This document shows, piece after piece, positions 9,301-17,458 of a stretch of DNA of 64,000 bases (the first letter of the stretch is position 1; every line of letters begins with the position of its first letter). Position numbers and translations under genes: made by a program. The notes below the pieces were generated by a model. That model saw nothing but the letters and a program-made list of their open reading frames with translations. It was not told the DNA's origin and did not search any database. This DNA is from Amycolatopsis oliviviridis (lineage in GTDB: Bacteria > Actinomycetota > Actinomycetes > Mycobacteriales > Pseudonocardiaceae). Where the stretch lies: assembly GCF_014654365.1 (NCBI RefSeq), contig NZ_BNAY01000002.1:993728-1057727 (forward strand), in the 5' to 3' direction.

Positions 9301-9801
9301 ATGGTGATGCGCGACCTGCGCTACTTCGGGGATCCCGTGCTCAAGACCGTATGCGATCCGGTCACGACATTCGACAAGAAGATCGAGTCGCTGGTGACCG
9401 ATCTGATGGACGGGGTGAAACCGGCCGGGCGCGCGGGTCTCGCGGCGCCGCAGATCGGGGTCGGGCTGCGGGTGTTCAGCTACGACGTCGGCGGGCTGAG
9501 CGGGTACGTGATCAACCCGGAGATCGTCGAACTGTCCGAAGAGACGCACGAGATCGGCGAGGGCTGCCTGTCCGTGCCGGAGCTGTGGTTCCCGGTGGTC
9601 CGCGCGAAGCACGCTGTTGTGCGCGGGGTCGACCTGCGCAACGAACCCGTCGAAGTCGAAGGCGTCGACGTGCTCGCCCAGTGCCTGCAGCACGAGACCG
9701 ATCACCTCGACGGCAAGCTGTACCTGGAACGGCTCACGCCCGAACGCAAGAAGCGCGCGTTGGGCGAGGCCCGCGGCAAAGACTGGTTCTGGAACCGCTG
9801 A
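9301..9801 (+). CDS. def: Peptide deformylase
   Basis: A 166-residue metal-dependent peptide deformylase that removes the formyl group from the initiating methionine of new proteins. All three active-site motifs are present: GLAAPQIG at residues 46-53, EGCLSVP at 87-93 (metal-binding Cys89) and HETDH at 131-135 (two metal-binding His and the catalytic Glu). It starts at an ATG with AAGGA ten bases upstream and 37 bases beyond lhr, so it may be co-transcribed with lhr. Ten bases past its stop begins a family B palindrome shared with the convergent acetyltransferase gene. Actinomycetes often carry more than one deformylase; this may not be the only copy. Confidence 0.95.
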   Translation: MVMRDLRYFGDPVLKTVCDPVTTFDKKIESLVTDLMDGVKPAGRAGLAAPQIGVGLRVFSYDVGGLSGYVINPEIVELSEETHEIGEGCLSVPELWFPVVRAKHAVVRGVDLRNEPVEVEGVDVLAQCLQHETDHLDGKLYLERLTPERKKRALGEARGKDWFWNR

Positions 9802-9810
9802 CCCACTTCC

Positions 9811-9875
9811 CGCATTTCGTCCTCTGAATGCGGTGGTTGGTAGCGCGAACTACCGCATCCAGAGGACTAAACGCG
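9811..9875. repeat. Palindromic repeat family B, copy 1
   Basis: Inverted repeat with arms of about 27 bases (CGCATTTCGTCCTCTGAATG... and ...CATCCAGAGGACTAAACGCG) around a short centre, lying between convergent genes. The stop codon TAG of the minus-strand ACT-GNAT gene is inside the right arm (CGCGTTTAG on the minus strand), giving that protein its terminal Arg-Val. Likely a bidirectional terminator. Confidence 0.85.
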
Positions 9876-10952
9876 GGGGCCGGGGAGCCGGAAGCGCAGG
9901 GTGCCGGGGTCGCCGGGGGCGCGTTCGGGGCGGAGCCCCACGCGGGTGGCCGTGCGGTAGAGGGAGTCGTCGCCGGGCAGGCAGACGGCGGCGAGTTCAC
10001 GCTCCCCGTTGGCCACCGCGAGAACGGCGAGCCGGGTCAGCAGGGCCGTGCCGATGCCTTGGCGCTGCCAGGAATCCTCGACCAGGAGCGAGACTTCGGC
10101 CGCACCGCCGTCGGCCGACGGGATCAGCTGGCCGAGACCGATCACGTCACGGCCGCAGACAGCGAGCAGGCTGATCCCGCGCGGCGGCATCAGGAGCCGG
10201 TGCAGCCAGCGACGCGGTACAGCGCGCATTCCGGTGTGATAGCGGTGGAAGAGCGTGGTCATCGAGCATCTCTGGTGCAGCGCGGACACCGCCTCCGCGT
10301 CACCGGGGACACCCTTGCGCAGGACGACGGCGGCGCCGTCGGACCGGTCGAGCACGATCGGACCGGTCACGTTGTCGCGGACGGCGGTCATCAGCCCGGT
10401 CAGCGCGACGGCCCGGCTCAGTTCCAGTTCGACGAACGGCGACCACCGGCGGCGCGCGACGAACGCGGTGCCGTCCCCCGCCGGGAACACCGCCCGGTGC
10501 CCGCCTTCCGTCCGGGCCGGGTTCGCCTCGATCGACGGGACCTTCGTGACGACGTCGGCCGCGAGGACACCGCGCAGCACTTCCGCGAGGCCACCGGGCT
10601 CCTCGACGGCTCTCTTGGCCGCGGTGAGGGTCGCGGTGGCCGGATCGACCAGTTCGGCCAGATCCGCGTCGATGACGGCGGAGCATTCGCAGCCCTCGTC
10701 GCGGATCGCGTCGATGAGCAGTTGCCGCGGCAGGCCGGTGGCCGGCCGCAGGACGATCTCGTCGAGCACGCCGCCCGGGACCGGGAGCACCGACAGCCCG
10801 AGGATGTTGCACTCGAGATCGGCCAGCCGGATCGCGATCCTGGCCAGGGTGCCGGGCCGGTCGTCCACGCGGATCCGGACACGCCAGGCCGACGCGGCCG
10901 CCGTCTCTTCGCCGGGGTGGATCTCGATGGGCCGGACTCGATAGGTCTCCAT
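9867..10952 (-). CDS. ACT domain-GNAT acetyltransferase fusion protein
   Basis: A protein of about 361 residues with an N-terminal ACT-like amino-acid-binding region (VRIRVDDRPGTLARIAIRLADLECNILGLSV) and a C-terminal GNAT acetyltransferase fold, with the acetyl-CoA segment LLVEDSWQRQGIGTALL containing the Q/RxxGxG/A motif (RQGIGT). Such fusions suggest N-acetylation under allosteric control by an amino acid, but the substrate is unknown. I place the start at the ATG at 10952 (METYRVRP); a GTG at 10988 lacks a ribosome site, and the GAGG before 10952 is close. The stop codon lies inside the family B palindrome. Confidence 0.8.
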   Translation of the reverse strand: METYRVRPIEIHPGEETAAASAWRVRIRVDDRPGTLARIAIRLADLECNILGLSVLPVPGGVLDEIVLRPATGLPRQLLIDAIRDEGCECSAVIDADLAELVDPATATLTAAKRAVEEPGGLAEVLRGVLAADVVTKVPSIEANPARTEGGHRAVFPAGDGTAFVARRRWSPFVELELSRAVALTGLMTAVRDNVTGPIVLDRSDGAAVVLRKGVPGDAEAVSALHQRCSMTTLFHRYHTGMRAVPRRWLHRLLMPPRGISLLAVCGRDVIGLGQLIPSADGGAAEVSLLVEDSWQRQGIGTALLTRLAVLAVANGERELAAVCLPGDDSLYRTATRVGLRPERAPGDPGTLRFRLPGPRV

Positions 10953-11048
10953 GACCTCAACGGTCCCGGCCGGTTGTTGCCTGCCCACGGCACGCGTGTT
11001 TCGCGCAGGTCAGCGTTCGGCGCCGCGACGCAACCCGGACGAAACAAC

Positions 11049-11732
11049 TCAGCGTGGCGTGAGCACGCTGAACTCGTTGCCCTCCGGATCCACCATGGCC
11101 ACGGAACCGTGCCTCGCCGAGCCCTGTCCGGGAGCGCCCAGCGCCCGCAGGCGCCGGACCTCGGCCGCCCGGCTTCCGCCCCGTCGCGGCGCGATCTCGA
11201 ACCGCAACCGGTTCCGGCGCAGTTTATCGTCCTGGGACGCCAGGAATTCCACCCATGGACCGCGGCCGTCCGGCGGCCGCAGGCCCACGATCGACTCCTC
11301 CCGGACGCCGATCTCCCAGCCCAGCGCGGCCGCCCAGAACCGCGCGAGCCGCTCCGGGTCGAGGGCGTCGATGACGACCGACGCGATCGCACCGGTGCCC
11401 TCGTACTGCTCACGAGGCTCCAGGACACAGAATTCGTTGCCCTCGGGATCCGCGAGCACCACCCACGGCACCCGTTTCTCCTCCGGCGGGCCCTGGCCGA
11501 CGTCGATGTGCCGTGCGCCGAGGGACAGCGCACGGTCCACCAGTTCGGCCTGGTGCCCGGGCGACCGGCTCGCCAGATCCAGGTGCAACCGGTTCTTGCC
11601 CTGTTTGGGGCCCGCCTCCGAGCGGAAGGCGAGCTCGAACGGGGCGTCCCAGCCGAACAGCCCTTCCCAGAAACCCGCCAGATCTCTGGGAAGGGCCGAG
11701 TCGAAGACCAGGTTCACCAGCTGCGAAGTCAC
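11049..11732 (-). CDS. Two-domain VOC (glyoxalase-like) protein
   Basis: A protein of about 227 residues with two vicinal-oxygen-chelate domains, each ending in the same signature: VVLADPEGNEFCVLEPR at the end of the first and VAMVDPEGNEFSVLTPR at the end of the second. The family includes glyoxalases, dioxygenases and antibiotic-binding proteins; the substrate cannot be read from sequence. I chose the GTG at 11732 (VTSQLVNLVFDS), which begins at the first beta strand. A GTG at 11762 is also in frame, but no clear ribosome site decides between them. Confidence 0.8.
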   Translation of the reverse strand: MTSQLVNLVFDSALPRDLAGFWEGLFGWDAPFELAFRSEAGPKQGKNRLHLDLASRSPGHQAELVDRALSLGARHIDVGQGPPEEKRVPWVVLADPEGNEFCVLEPREQYEGTGAIASVVIDALDPERLARFWAAALGWEIGVREESIVGLRPPDGRGPWVEFLASQDDKLRRNRLRFEIAPRRGGSRAAEVRRLRALGAPGQGSARHGSVAMVDPEGNEFSVLTPR

Positions 11733-11859
11733 ACCGGTGAACCTAGACGGAACCTCTGACACTTTTATTCGTTTGGGTGAACCCGCGTACGGTCACCTCT
11801 CCGGCACATCTTCGACTCCGCCGACTGGTTTTGACCGGTTTGGCTTCCCCACCGACCGG

Positions 11860-12624
11860 TCATCGGGTCGCGAGCCGCAACAGGGCCCAGAGTTGTCCCG
11901 CCATGTCCTGGTCTCCGCTGACCGTCACCGCCGTCGGACCCGCCCGGCCCCAGAGCCAGCGGTAGATCTTGTCCGGCTGCCCGGTGATCAGATCGTCCGC
12001 TCGCCGGGCCTCTTCGGCCGAGCACCGCCAGGCGATCGTCTCCGTGGGCCCGGCTCTGGCGATCCAGGTGTGCCCCGCGGTGCGCACGCCGACCGAGCCG
12101 GTCTTGGTACCGGACAGTCCCAGCAACGGCAGCCGCTGGCCGAACCAGAGCACCAGCGCCTCGTCGATCCCGTCGAGTGCCACGTCCTCGGGGATCTCCG
12201 ACACCTCCCGGCCCGCCGCGCTCTCCGCGTCGATCCGGTGGATCGTCGTCTCGTGCGCCGTCCGCCGCCGCCAGAACCCGTAGCTGCGGTCCGCCGGCCA
12301 CCAGGTCGGCGCCAGCTCGTCCGGGTCGTGCGCGGAAAGTTCGGCGACGAGCTCGTCCCGGCCCTCGCGGAAGTACTCCTCCAGAGTCTGTCCCGGCCCC
12401 GGTTTGCGCTGCCAGTGCTCGGGACGCCGCCCGTCGGTGATCCAGCGGCGGGTGACCCGGCACACGCTGCCCACGTGCCGGAGGACCTCGCCGAGCGTCC
12501 AGCCGGGGCAGGTCGGGACCGGCGCGTCGGCGGACGCGGTGTGCGCCACCTGAGCCATCAGCTCGGTTTCGACGCCGATCACCTCCAGGAACCTGCCCTG
12601 GTCGATCATGGCCTGCCCGGCCAT
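11860..12624 (-). CDS. Maleylpyruvate isomerase-family mycothiol-dependent enzyme
   Basis: A 254-residue protein of the DinB-like, mycothiol-dependent maleylpyruvate isomerase family. The N-terminal four-helix region has VPTCPGWTLGEVLRHVGSVCRVTRRW, the conserved PGW...HVG pattern (His is a presumed metal ligand), and HETTIHRID supplies the other metal-binding histidines. The C-terminal domain has the usual RLATR-type end. The family catalyses thiol-dependent isomerisation or conjugation using mycothiol, the actinobacterial low-molecular-weight thiol; the actual substrate is unknown. The exact start is uncertain (MAGQAMIDQ or the internal ATG for MIDQGRF). Confidence 0.85.
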   Translation of the reverse strand: MAGQAMIDQGRFLEVIGVETELMAQVAHTASADAPVPTCPGWTLGEVLRHVGSVCRVTRRWITDGRRPEHWQRKPGPGQTLEEYFREGRDELVAELSAHDPDELAPTWWPADRSYGFWRRRTAHETTIHRIDAESAAGREVSEIPEDVALDGIDEALVLWFGQRLPLLGLSGTKTGSVGVRTAGHTWIARAGPTETIAWRCSAEEARRADDLITGQPDKIYRWLWGRAGPTAVTVSGDQDMAGQLWALLRLATR

Positions 12625-12648
12625 CGGGCACCCCCTCTCCGCGGTGAT

Positions 12649-13131
12649 TCAGGCGACATGCGCCGAGTCATCCATCGGTATCCCGTGCACCACCCGCCGC
12701 ACCAGTTCCAGGAACACCGTGGCGGCGCGTGTCAGCTCGTCCGCCAGTTCGACGGTGACCTTGCCGGTGATCCCGGCCTGCGCGGCGGCCCGCGTCGCCG
12801 AGTTGGCCGCGAAGAACGCCGCCCACTCCTTCAACTCGGGTGCGACGGAGTCGAGCAGCACCCAGCCGCTCGCCGGCCGAGCGCGGCCCCGGTGCGGACG
12901 GCCGCGGGCCTCCAGGACCGCGGCCGCGCCCCGCAGCGCGGCGAGATAGGCCCCGATGAACCGCTCCGCGGGATCGCTCTCCCGCTCTGCCTCGGCGAGA
13001 CCCCGCCTCGCCTGTGCGTACAAGGAGACCGCCGCGGGTGGTGCCGGCGGGCGCAACGACATCGGCAGGGCGGGCTGCGCGGTGCCCCCCGGCCTCTCGG
13101 CTTCGTCGGGGGACACGACCGAAACGGACAT
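12649..13131 (-). CDS. HEPN domain protein of the SAV_6107 type
   Basis: A 160-residue, mostly helical protein that I recognise as the SAV_6107-type HEPN family. The region SLYAQARRGLAEAERESDPAERFIGAYLAALRGAAAVLEAR (about 36-76) is a HEPN-like helical pair. No RxxxxH ribonuclease motif is obvious, so nuclease activity cannot be claimed. The ATG at 13131 has a perfect AGGAGG six bases upstream. A strong LexA box sits about 100 bases upstream (13232-13247), suggesting DNA-damage control of this gene, of the divergent YbaK gene, or of both. Residues 1-30 are Pro/Ala-rich and probably disordered. Confidence 0.75.
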   Translation of the reverse strand: MSVSVVSPDEAERPGGTAQPALPMSLRPPAPPAAVSLYAQARRGLAEAERESDPAERFIGAYLAALRGAAAVLEARGRPHRGRARPASGWVLLDSVAPELKEWAAFFAANSATRAAAQAGITGKVTVELADELTRAATVFLELVRRVVHGIPMDDSAHVA

Positions 13132-13231
13132 GACGACCCTCCTCCTGTACGTGAGCGCCGGCCGGTGCCCGGAGCCGAGGCGCTTCCCCCGCCCCCGCGC
13201 CGGGCACCTACCGGTGCGCGCTCACCGAATG

Positions 13232-13247
13232 TCGAACGTCTGTTCGA
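13232..13247. promoter_or_regulatory. LexA (SOS) box between HEPN and YbaK genes
   Basis: TCGAACGTCTGTTCGA is a perfect dyad apart from its four-base centre and matches the actinobacterial SOS box better than the one at recA. It lies 101 bases before the HEPN-protein start (minus strand) and 106 bases before the YbaK start (plus strand). Which promoter it controls cannot be decided from sequence. Confidence 0.85.
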
Positions 13248-13352
13248 ACAAGACCAATGTAACCCCGACCTGCCCACTTCTTCAACCCCGTAGCGGGGTG
13301 ATCGCCGCATGTGGCGCGGGACACGGGATCGGCCACGTGATCTCATAGGCGT

Positions 13353-13883
13353 ATGAGCACCATCGACCAGTCCGGTCATCCCTCGGTGGCCAAGGTCGCG
13401 GCCGCGCTCGCCGAAGCGGGCCAGCAGGCCGCCGCGGACGGGATCCGGATCCTCCCCGCCGAAGTCCGCACGGCCGCGCAGGCCGCCGAGGCGCTCGGTG
13501 TCGAGGTCGGCGCGATCGCGAACAGCCTCGTGTTCCGCAGCCGCACCGGTGACACCGAGACCGCCCTGCTCGCCTTGACCTCCGGCGCGCACCGCGCCGA
13601 CACCGGGCTCCTGGCCTCGCTGACCGGCGCCGACGAGATCGGCAAGGCGGACGCGGATTTCGTCCGCGCGCACACCGGCCAGCCGATCGGCGGCGTCGCG
13701 CCGGTCGGTCACCCGACGGCGTTGCCCACCCTCGTCGACACCGCGCTGCGCGCCCACGACGTCGTCTGGGCCGCCGCCGGGCATCCGAAGTCGGTGTACC
13801 CCACCACGTTCGACGCCCTCGTCTCGCTGACCGGGGGCACTCCCGCGGACGTCGCGGGCGACGGGCAGGATGGGCGCCCGTGA
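13353..13883 (+). CDS. YbaK/EbsC-family aminoacyl-tRNA deacylase
   Basis: A 176-residue YbaK/ProX-like protein. The family hydrolyses mischarged tRNAs in trans (for example Cys- or Ala-tRNAPro). Family features are the central AIANSLVFRS strand, ADFVRAHTGQPIGGVAPVGHP (the conserved GGVxPxGHP block) and the C-terminal AAGHPKSVYPTTFDALVSLTGG. It starts with MSTIDQSGHPSVAKVAAAL. Its stop codon overlaps the next gene's GTG start by four bases (GTGA), so the two are translationally coupled. The tRNA specificity is not assignable. Confidence 0.9.
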   Translation: MSTIDQSGHPSVAKVAAALAEAGQQAAADGIRILPAEVRTAAQAAEALGVEVGAIANSLVFRSRTGDTETALLALTSGAHRADTGLLASLTGADEIGKADADFVRAHTGQPIGGVAPVGHPTALPTLVDTALRAHDVVWAAAGHPKSVYPTTFDALVSLTGGTPADVAGDGQDGRP

Positions 13884-14443
13884 CCGCGATGTCCTCGGAA
13901 TGCACCCGTTTCGTCCAGCTGTCCGCGGACGAGTTCCGCGCCCGGCTCCCCGAGGCGCTGACCATCTACGTCAACGCCATGCGCTACCCCGAAGGCACGG
14001 CGGAACAGCGCGCGCCGATGTGGCTCACGCACGCGCTGCGCGAAGGCTGGCGCTGCATGGCCGCGCTCGACGCGGACGGCGTCCTGCTCGGGCTCGCCTA
14101 CGGATACAAGGGCCGCGGCGGCCAGTGGTGGCACGAACAGGTCCGCCACGGCCTGACCCGCCGGGACGGCCAGGCCGCCGCCGAGCACTGGATGTCCGAC
14201 TACTTCGAGCTCACCGAGATCCACGTCAGCCCCGAAAGCCAGGGGAAGCGGATCGGCGAGGACCTCCTGCGACGGCTGCTCGACGGCGTGCCCAGCGCCC
14301 ACGTCCTCCTTTCCACGCCGGAAGGCACCAGCCGGGCCTGGAACCTGTACCGGCGCGTCGGATTCGTCGATGTGCTGCGGGACTACCACTTCGCCGGGGA
14401 TCCGCGGGCGTTCGCGATCCTCGGCCGGACGCTGCCGCTCTAG
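13880..14443 (+). CDS. GNAT-family N-acetyltransferase
   Basis: A 187-residue acetyltransferase. The acetyl-CoA binding segment is LTEIHVSPESQGKRIGEDLLRRLL (QGKRIG, the Q/RxxGxG/A motif), and the C-terminal strand motif is TSRAWNLYRRVGFVDV. It begins at a GTG overlapping the stop codon of the YbaK-type gene, and its own stop overlaps that of the convergent EamA gene (14440-14443). The coupling to a tRNA-editing factor suggests action on a related substrate, but that is conjecture. Confidence 0.85.
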   Translation: MTAMSSECTRFVQLSADEFRARLPEALTIYVNAMRYPEGTAEQRAPMWLTHALREGWRCMAALDADGVLLGLAYGYKGRGGQWWHEQVRHGLTRRDGQAAAEHWMSDYFELTEIHVSPESQGKRIGEDLLRRLLDGVPSAHVLLSTPEGTSRAWNLYRRVGFVDVLRDYHFAGDPRAFAILGRTLPL

Positions 14444-15321
14444 GGTTTCGAGTAGGCGACGGCGAGCGCGGCGATGAGCACCGCCGCGCCGCACCAGCCC
14501 ACGGCGCCGAGCCGTTCCCCGAGCACGGCCATCGACAGCAGCGCGGCGGTCAGCGGTTCGAGCAGGGCGGACAACGCCGCGAGCACGGGATGCGCGCCTT
14601 CGAGGCCGCGGAAGTACGCGGCATACGCCAGCGCCGTGGGCACGACGCCGAAGTAGAGCACCAGCGCGAGCACGTCGACTTGGAACGGCACGGCCATCCC
14701 GAACCACAATGCGGCAGGGGTGAGCAAGGCTCCGCCGATCAGGCAGCCGAATGCCGTGGTGGGCAAGGGATCCAGCCCTTCGACCCGGGTCGCGGTCACC
14801 AGGGTCAGCGCGGCGAACCCGGCCGCGGCGAGGAGCGCGAAGAACACTCCGGCGGCGTTGACCTTCTCCCCCGGTGTCCCTTGCAGCAACGCGAGTCCGA
14901 CGAGGGAACCGGCCAGGGACACCGCCGTCCACGCTCCGGGAAGGCTGCGCGTTTTGACGAACGTCGCGACGGCGAGCAGGACGGGTGCGCTGCCGATGGT
15001 GGTCATGGTCGCGACGCTCACGGAACTCAGGGAGACCGCGGCGAAATAGCTGGTCTGGAAGAGGGCGAACAGGCCGCCTACGGTGAGCAGACGGCGGCGG
15101 ACCCGGGAAGTCCGGGGAAGACCGCGGAGACCTCCGGTGAGCCAGAGATAGCCGGTGGCGATCACGCCGCCGATGAGCAGCCGGTACGCGGCGACGCTCA
15201 GCGGATGGAGCCCCGCGCGGGAGGCGAGCAGGGATCCGGCGAGGCCGCCGGTTCCCCAGAGGACGCCGGCGAGGACGAGCGCGGCCGACGATCGGGCGCG
15301 CGTGGGTACGGCAACGGACAT
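14440..15321 (-). CDS. EamA/DMT-family transporter
   Basis: A 293-residue integral membrane protein with ten predicted membrane segments arranged as two EamA repeats. The first begins ALVLAGVLWGTGGLAGSLL and the second begins GVFFALLAAAGFAALTLVTA. The drug/metabolite transporter superfamily exports amino acids, metabolites or drugs; the substrate is unknown. The 5' leader (15322-15460) contains a 12-codon upstream ORF and two hairpins, which suggests attenuation or another cis-acting control. The ATG at 15321 follows GCAGGAGCGTTTCCCC, with AGGAG eleven bases away. Confidence 0.9.
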   Translation of the reverse strand: MSVAVPTRARSSAALVLAGVLWGTGGLAGSLLASRAGLHPLSVAAYRLLIGGVIATGYLWLTGGLRGLPRTSRVRRRLLTVGGLFALFQTSYFAAVSLSSVSVATMTTIGSAPVLLAVATFVKTRSLPGAWTAVSLAGSLVGLALLQGTPGEKVNAAGVFFALLAAAGFAALTLVTATRVEGLDPLPTTAFGCLIGGALLTPAALWFGMAVPFQVDVLALVLYFGVVPTALAYAAYFRGLEGAHPVLAALSALLEPLTAALLSMAVLGERLGAVGWCGAAVLIAALAVAYSKP

Positions 15322-15569
15322 GGGGAAACGCTCCTGCGTCTGTGTCTGTCGGAAAGGACGTCGACGACGCGGGGTGCTTCAGTGCAGCACGGATCGGCCG
15401 GGCGGCGGGAACGCCACGCGGCCGGAGACACCCCGCTCAGGAGGCGGGGGGTGGGGTGACGAGAAAGATCCGGTGCACGAGGGGAACGTATCAAGGCTCC
15501 GGTGGCGGAGGCACGTGAATTGCGGCACCCCGTCTTGAGCGAAGGGACTCGCCCAAGAGGTCTCCCCAA
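15322..15569 (-). promoter_or_regulatory. Structured leader of the EamA gene with short upstream ORF
   Basis: On the minus strand a GTG at 15417 opens a 12-codon frame (MAFPPPGRSVLH) ending in a TGA at 15379, 57 bases before the EamA start. A short hairpin with GTGCT/AGCAC arms has that stop codon in its loop. A second hairpin, CACCCCCCGC/GCGGGGTG, lies just upstream (about 15427-15452). This layout fits leader-peptide or riboswitch control, but it matches no riboswitch class I know. The rest of 15322-15730 is a composite repeat (next entry). Confidence 0.35.
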
Positions 15570-15707
15570 GGGCGCCCCGCGCCCGACGGAGACTTCACCG
15601 TCGAGCGCCCTCTTTCGGGCCGAAGGCCCACGAAAACACGATGAAGGGGCGCCTCCGCGAACAACGTGAGTTGCAAGCGGCTCGGCGCCCCTTCGGCGGG
15701 TTTTCGT
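15570..15707. repeat. Composite palindromic repeat family D, copy 1
   Basis: Two-part element. The first part, GGGCGCCCCGCGCCCGACGG followed by a short GACGG/CCGTC hairpin and then GGGCCGAAGGCCC, closely matches the reverse complement of 60145-60202. The second part is a stem with arms CGAAAAC...GAAGGGGCGCC and GGCGCCCCTTC...GTTTTCG. It lies just beyond the stop of the DUF885 gene (15731), as a terminator would. Confidence 0.7.
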
Positions 15708-15730
15708 CAGCGCTCGACAGAAATTTCAGC

Positions 15731-17416
15731 TCAGTCGAGGGCGGCGAGCATCTCGCGAAGGGTGTCCAGGCCCATCCCGCCCAGCGCCAGCGCCCGCGTG
15801 TGGAACTGCTTGATGTCGAACGCGTCGCCCTGCCGGGCGCGGGCCTCGTCGCGTGCGGCGAGCCAGAGGCGTTCACCGAGCTTGTACGACGGCGCCTGCC
15901 CGGGCCAGCCCAGGTAGCGGTCGATCTCGTCGTGCACGTGGGCCGGGTCGGTGACGGTCCGGGTGAGCATGAACTCCAGGCCCAGTTCGGGCGTCCACCG
16001 CTCGCCCTCGTGGAAACCGGGGCCTGCCGGGATCTCCAGCTCCAGGTGCATGCCGATGTCGACGATCACGCGCGCGGCGCGGAACAGCTGCTCGGACAGC
16101 ATGCCGAAGAGCTCACCGTCGTCGGAGAGGAAACCGAGGTCCTGCATGAGCCGCTCGGAGTACAGGGCCCAGCCCTCCGCGTGCCCGGACGTGAACGCCA
16201 GCAGCCGCTGGTACTTGTTGAGCGAGCCCGACTGGTCGACGGCGGTCGCGATCTGCAGGTGGTGGCCCGGCGCGCCCTCGTGATAGACCGTGCTGACCTC
16301 GCGCCAGGTGGTGAACTCGTCCCGGCCCTGCGGCAGCGACCACCACATGCGGCCGGGGCGCGAGAAGTCCTCGCTGGGGCCGGTGTAGTACGCGCCGACG
16401 GTCCCGCCCGGTGGGGCGATCTTGCACTCCAGCCCCATGACCTGGTCGGAGATATCGAAGTGCTTGCCCCGCAACGACTTCAGCGCGTTGTCGGACAGGT
16501 TCTGCATCCAGGCCTGGAATTCCGCCCGGCCGCGCACGACGTACTTGGGGTCCGCGTCGAGCGCGGCGGCCGCCTCGGCGAGGGTGGCGCCGGGCTTGAT
16601 CCGGCCGGCGACCTCGCGCATCTCCGTTTCGATGCGGGTGAATTCGGCCCAGCCCCAGGTGTAGGCCTCGTCCAGGTCGAGGGTGGCGCCGGTGAACACC
16701 CGGGACCACAGCTTGTAGACCTCGGCGCCGACGGCGTCCTTGACCGGGGCCAGCGGGGCGAGCTCGGCGCGGAGGAATCCGGCGAACTCCGCGTACGCCT
16801 CCTGAGCGGCGTGAGCGGCCTGGCCGAGTTCGGCGCGGAGCTTCTCGTCGATGTCCTTCGCGCCCGAGACGAGGTTCTCGAAGAAACCGGCGTCGTCCTT
16901 CAGCCCCGCCCAGGTTTCGGCCTGCTCGGCGACCTTGCCGACCTGCCGCAACGCCGACACGCGGCCGGCGCCCGCGGCCGCGAGCAGCCCGGTACGGAGA
17001 CTGTCGAGCGCCTCGGGCACCTTCGCCATCCGGGCGGCGATCGTCGCCCAGTCCTGCGCGGTGTCGGTGGGCATGAAGTCGAAGACCATGCGCAGTTCCT
17101 GCACGGGGCTTTCGATCACGTTCAACGCCGCGAGGTCGAGCCCCGCCTCGTGGATCTCCAGCTGCAACCCGATCCGCTCGGCGAAGACCGCCTTGGCCGC
17201 GCGTTCGCCGTCGTCGGCGGGTTCGGCCGCCTGGATGTCGGCCAGCGCACGGGCGGCGATGGCGGACCGCGCCGCGTGCCCGGCGGGCGAGTAATCGGTC
17301 AGCTGGTCGTCGTATCCGGCGATGCCGTACGTCGTCGCGGCGACCGGGTCCGCCGCCGCGATCTCCTCGACGTACCGGTCACAGATCTGGTGTACACCCT
17401 GCGCAGTTGAAGCCAT
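15731..17416 (-). CDS. DUF885 family metallopeptidase-like protein
   Basis: A protein of about 561 residues in the DUF885 family. The segment YHEGAPGHHLQIA near residue 378 is a HExGH-like zinc-binding motif (HEGAPGHH), which suggests metallopeptidase activity. The remainder is helical, with the C-terminal RALALGGMGLDTLREMLA typical of the family. No signal peptide is seen, so it is probably cytoplasmic. The start is the ATG at 17416 (MASTAQGVHQICDRYV); a GTG three codons upstream is less likely. metF lies upstream on the same strand, only 42 bases away, so the two may form one transcript. Confidence 0.88.
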   Translation of the reverse strand: MASTAQGVHQICDRYVEEIAAADPVAATTYGIAGYDDQLTDYSPAGHAARSAIAARALADIQAAEPADDGERAAKAVFAERIGLQLEIHEAGLDLAALNVIESPVQELRMVFDFMPTDTAQDWATIAARMAKVPEALDSLRTGLLAAAGAGRVSALRQVGKVAEQAETWAGLKDDAGFFENLVSGAKDIDEKLRAELGQAAHAAQEAYAEFAGFLRAELAPLAPVKDAVGAEVYKLWSRVFTGATLDLDEAYTWGWAEFTRIETEMREVAGRIKPGATLAEAAAALDADPKYVVRGRAEFQAWMQNLSDNALKSLRGKHFDISDQVMGLECKIAPPGGTVGAYYTGPSEDFSRPGRMWWSLPQGRDEFTTWREVSTVYHEGAPGHHLQIATAVDQSGSLNKYQRLLAFTSGHAEGWALYSERLMQDLGFLSDDGELFGMLSEQLFRAARVIVDIGMHLELEIPAGPGFHEGERWTPELGLEFMLTRTVTDPAHVHDEIDRYLGWPGQAPSYKLGERLWLAARDEARARQGDAFDIKQFHTRALALGGMGLDTLREMLAALD

Positions 17417-17458
17417 GACCGGCACGCTACCGGGACCGCGGGTACCTCCGGTACAGAC

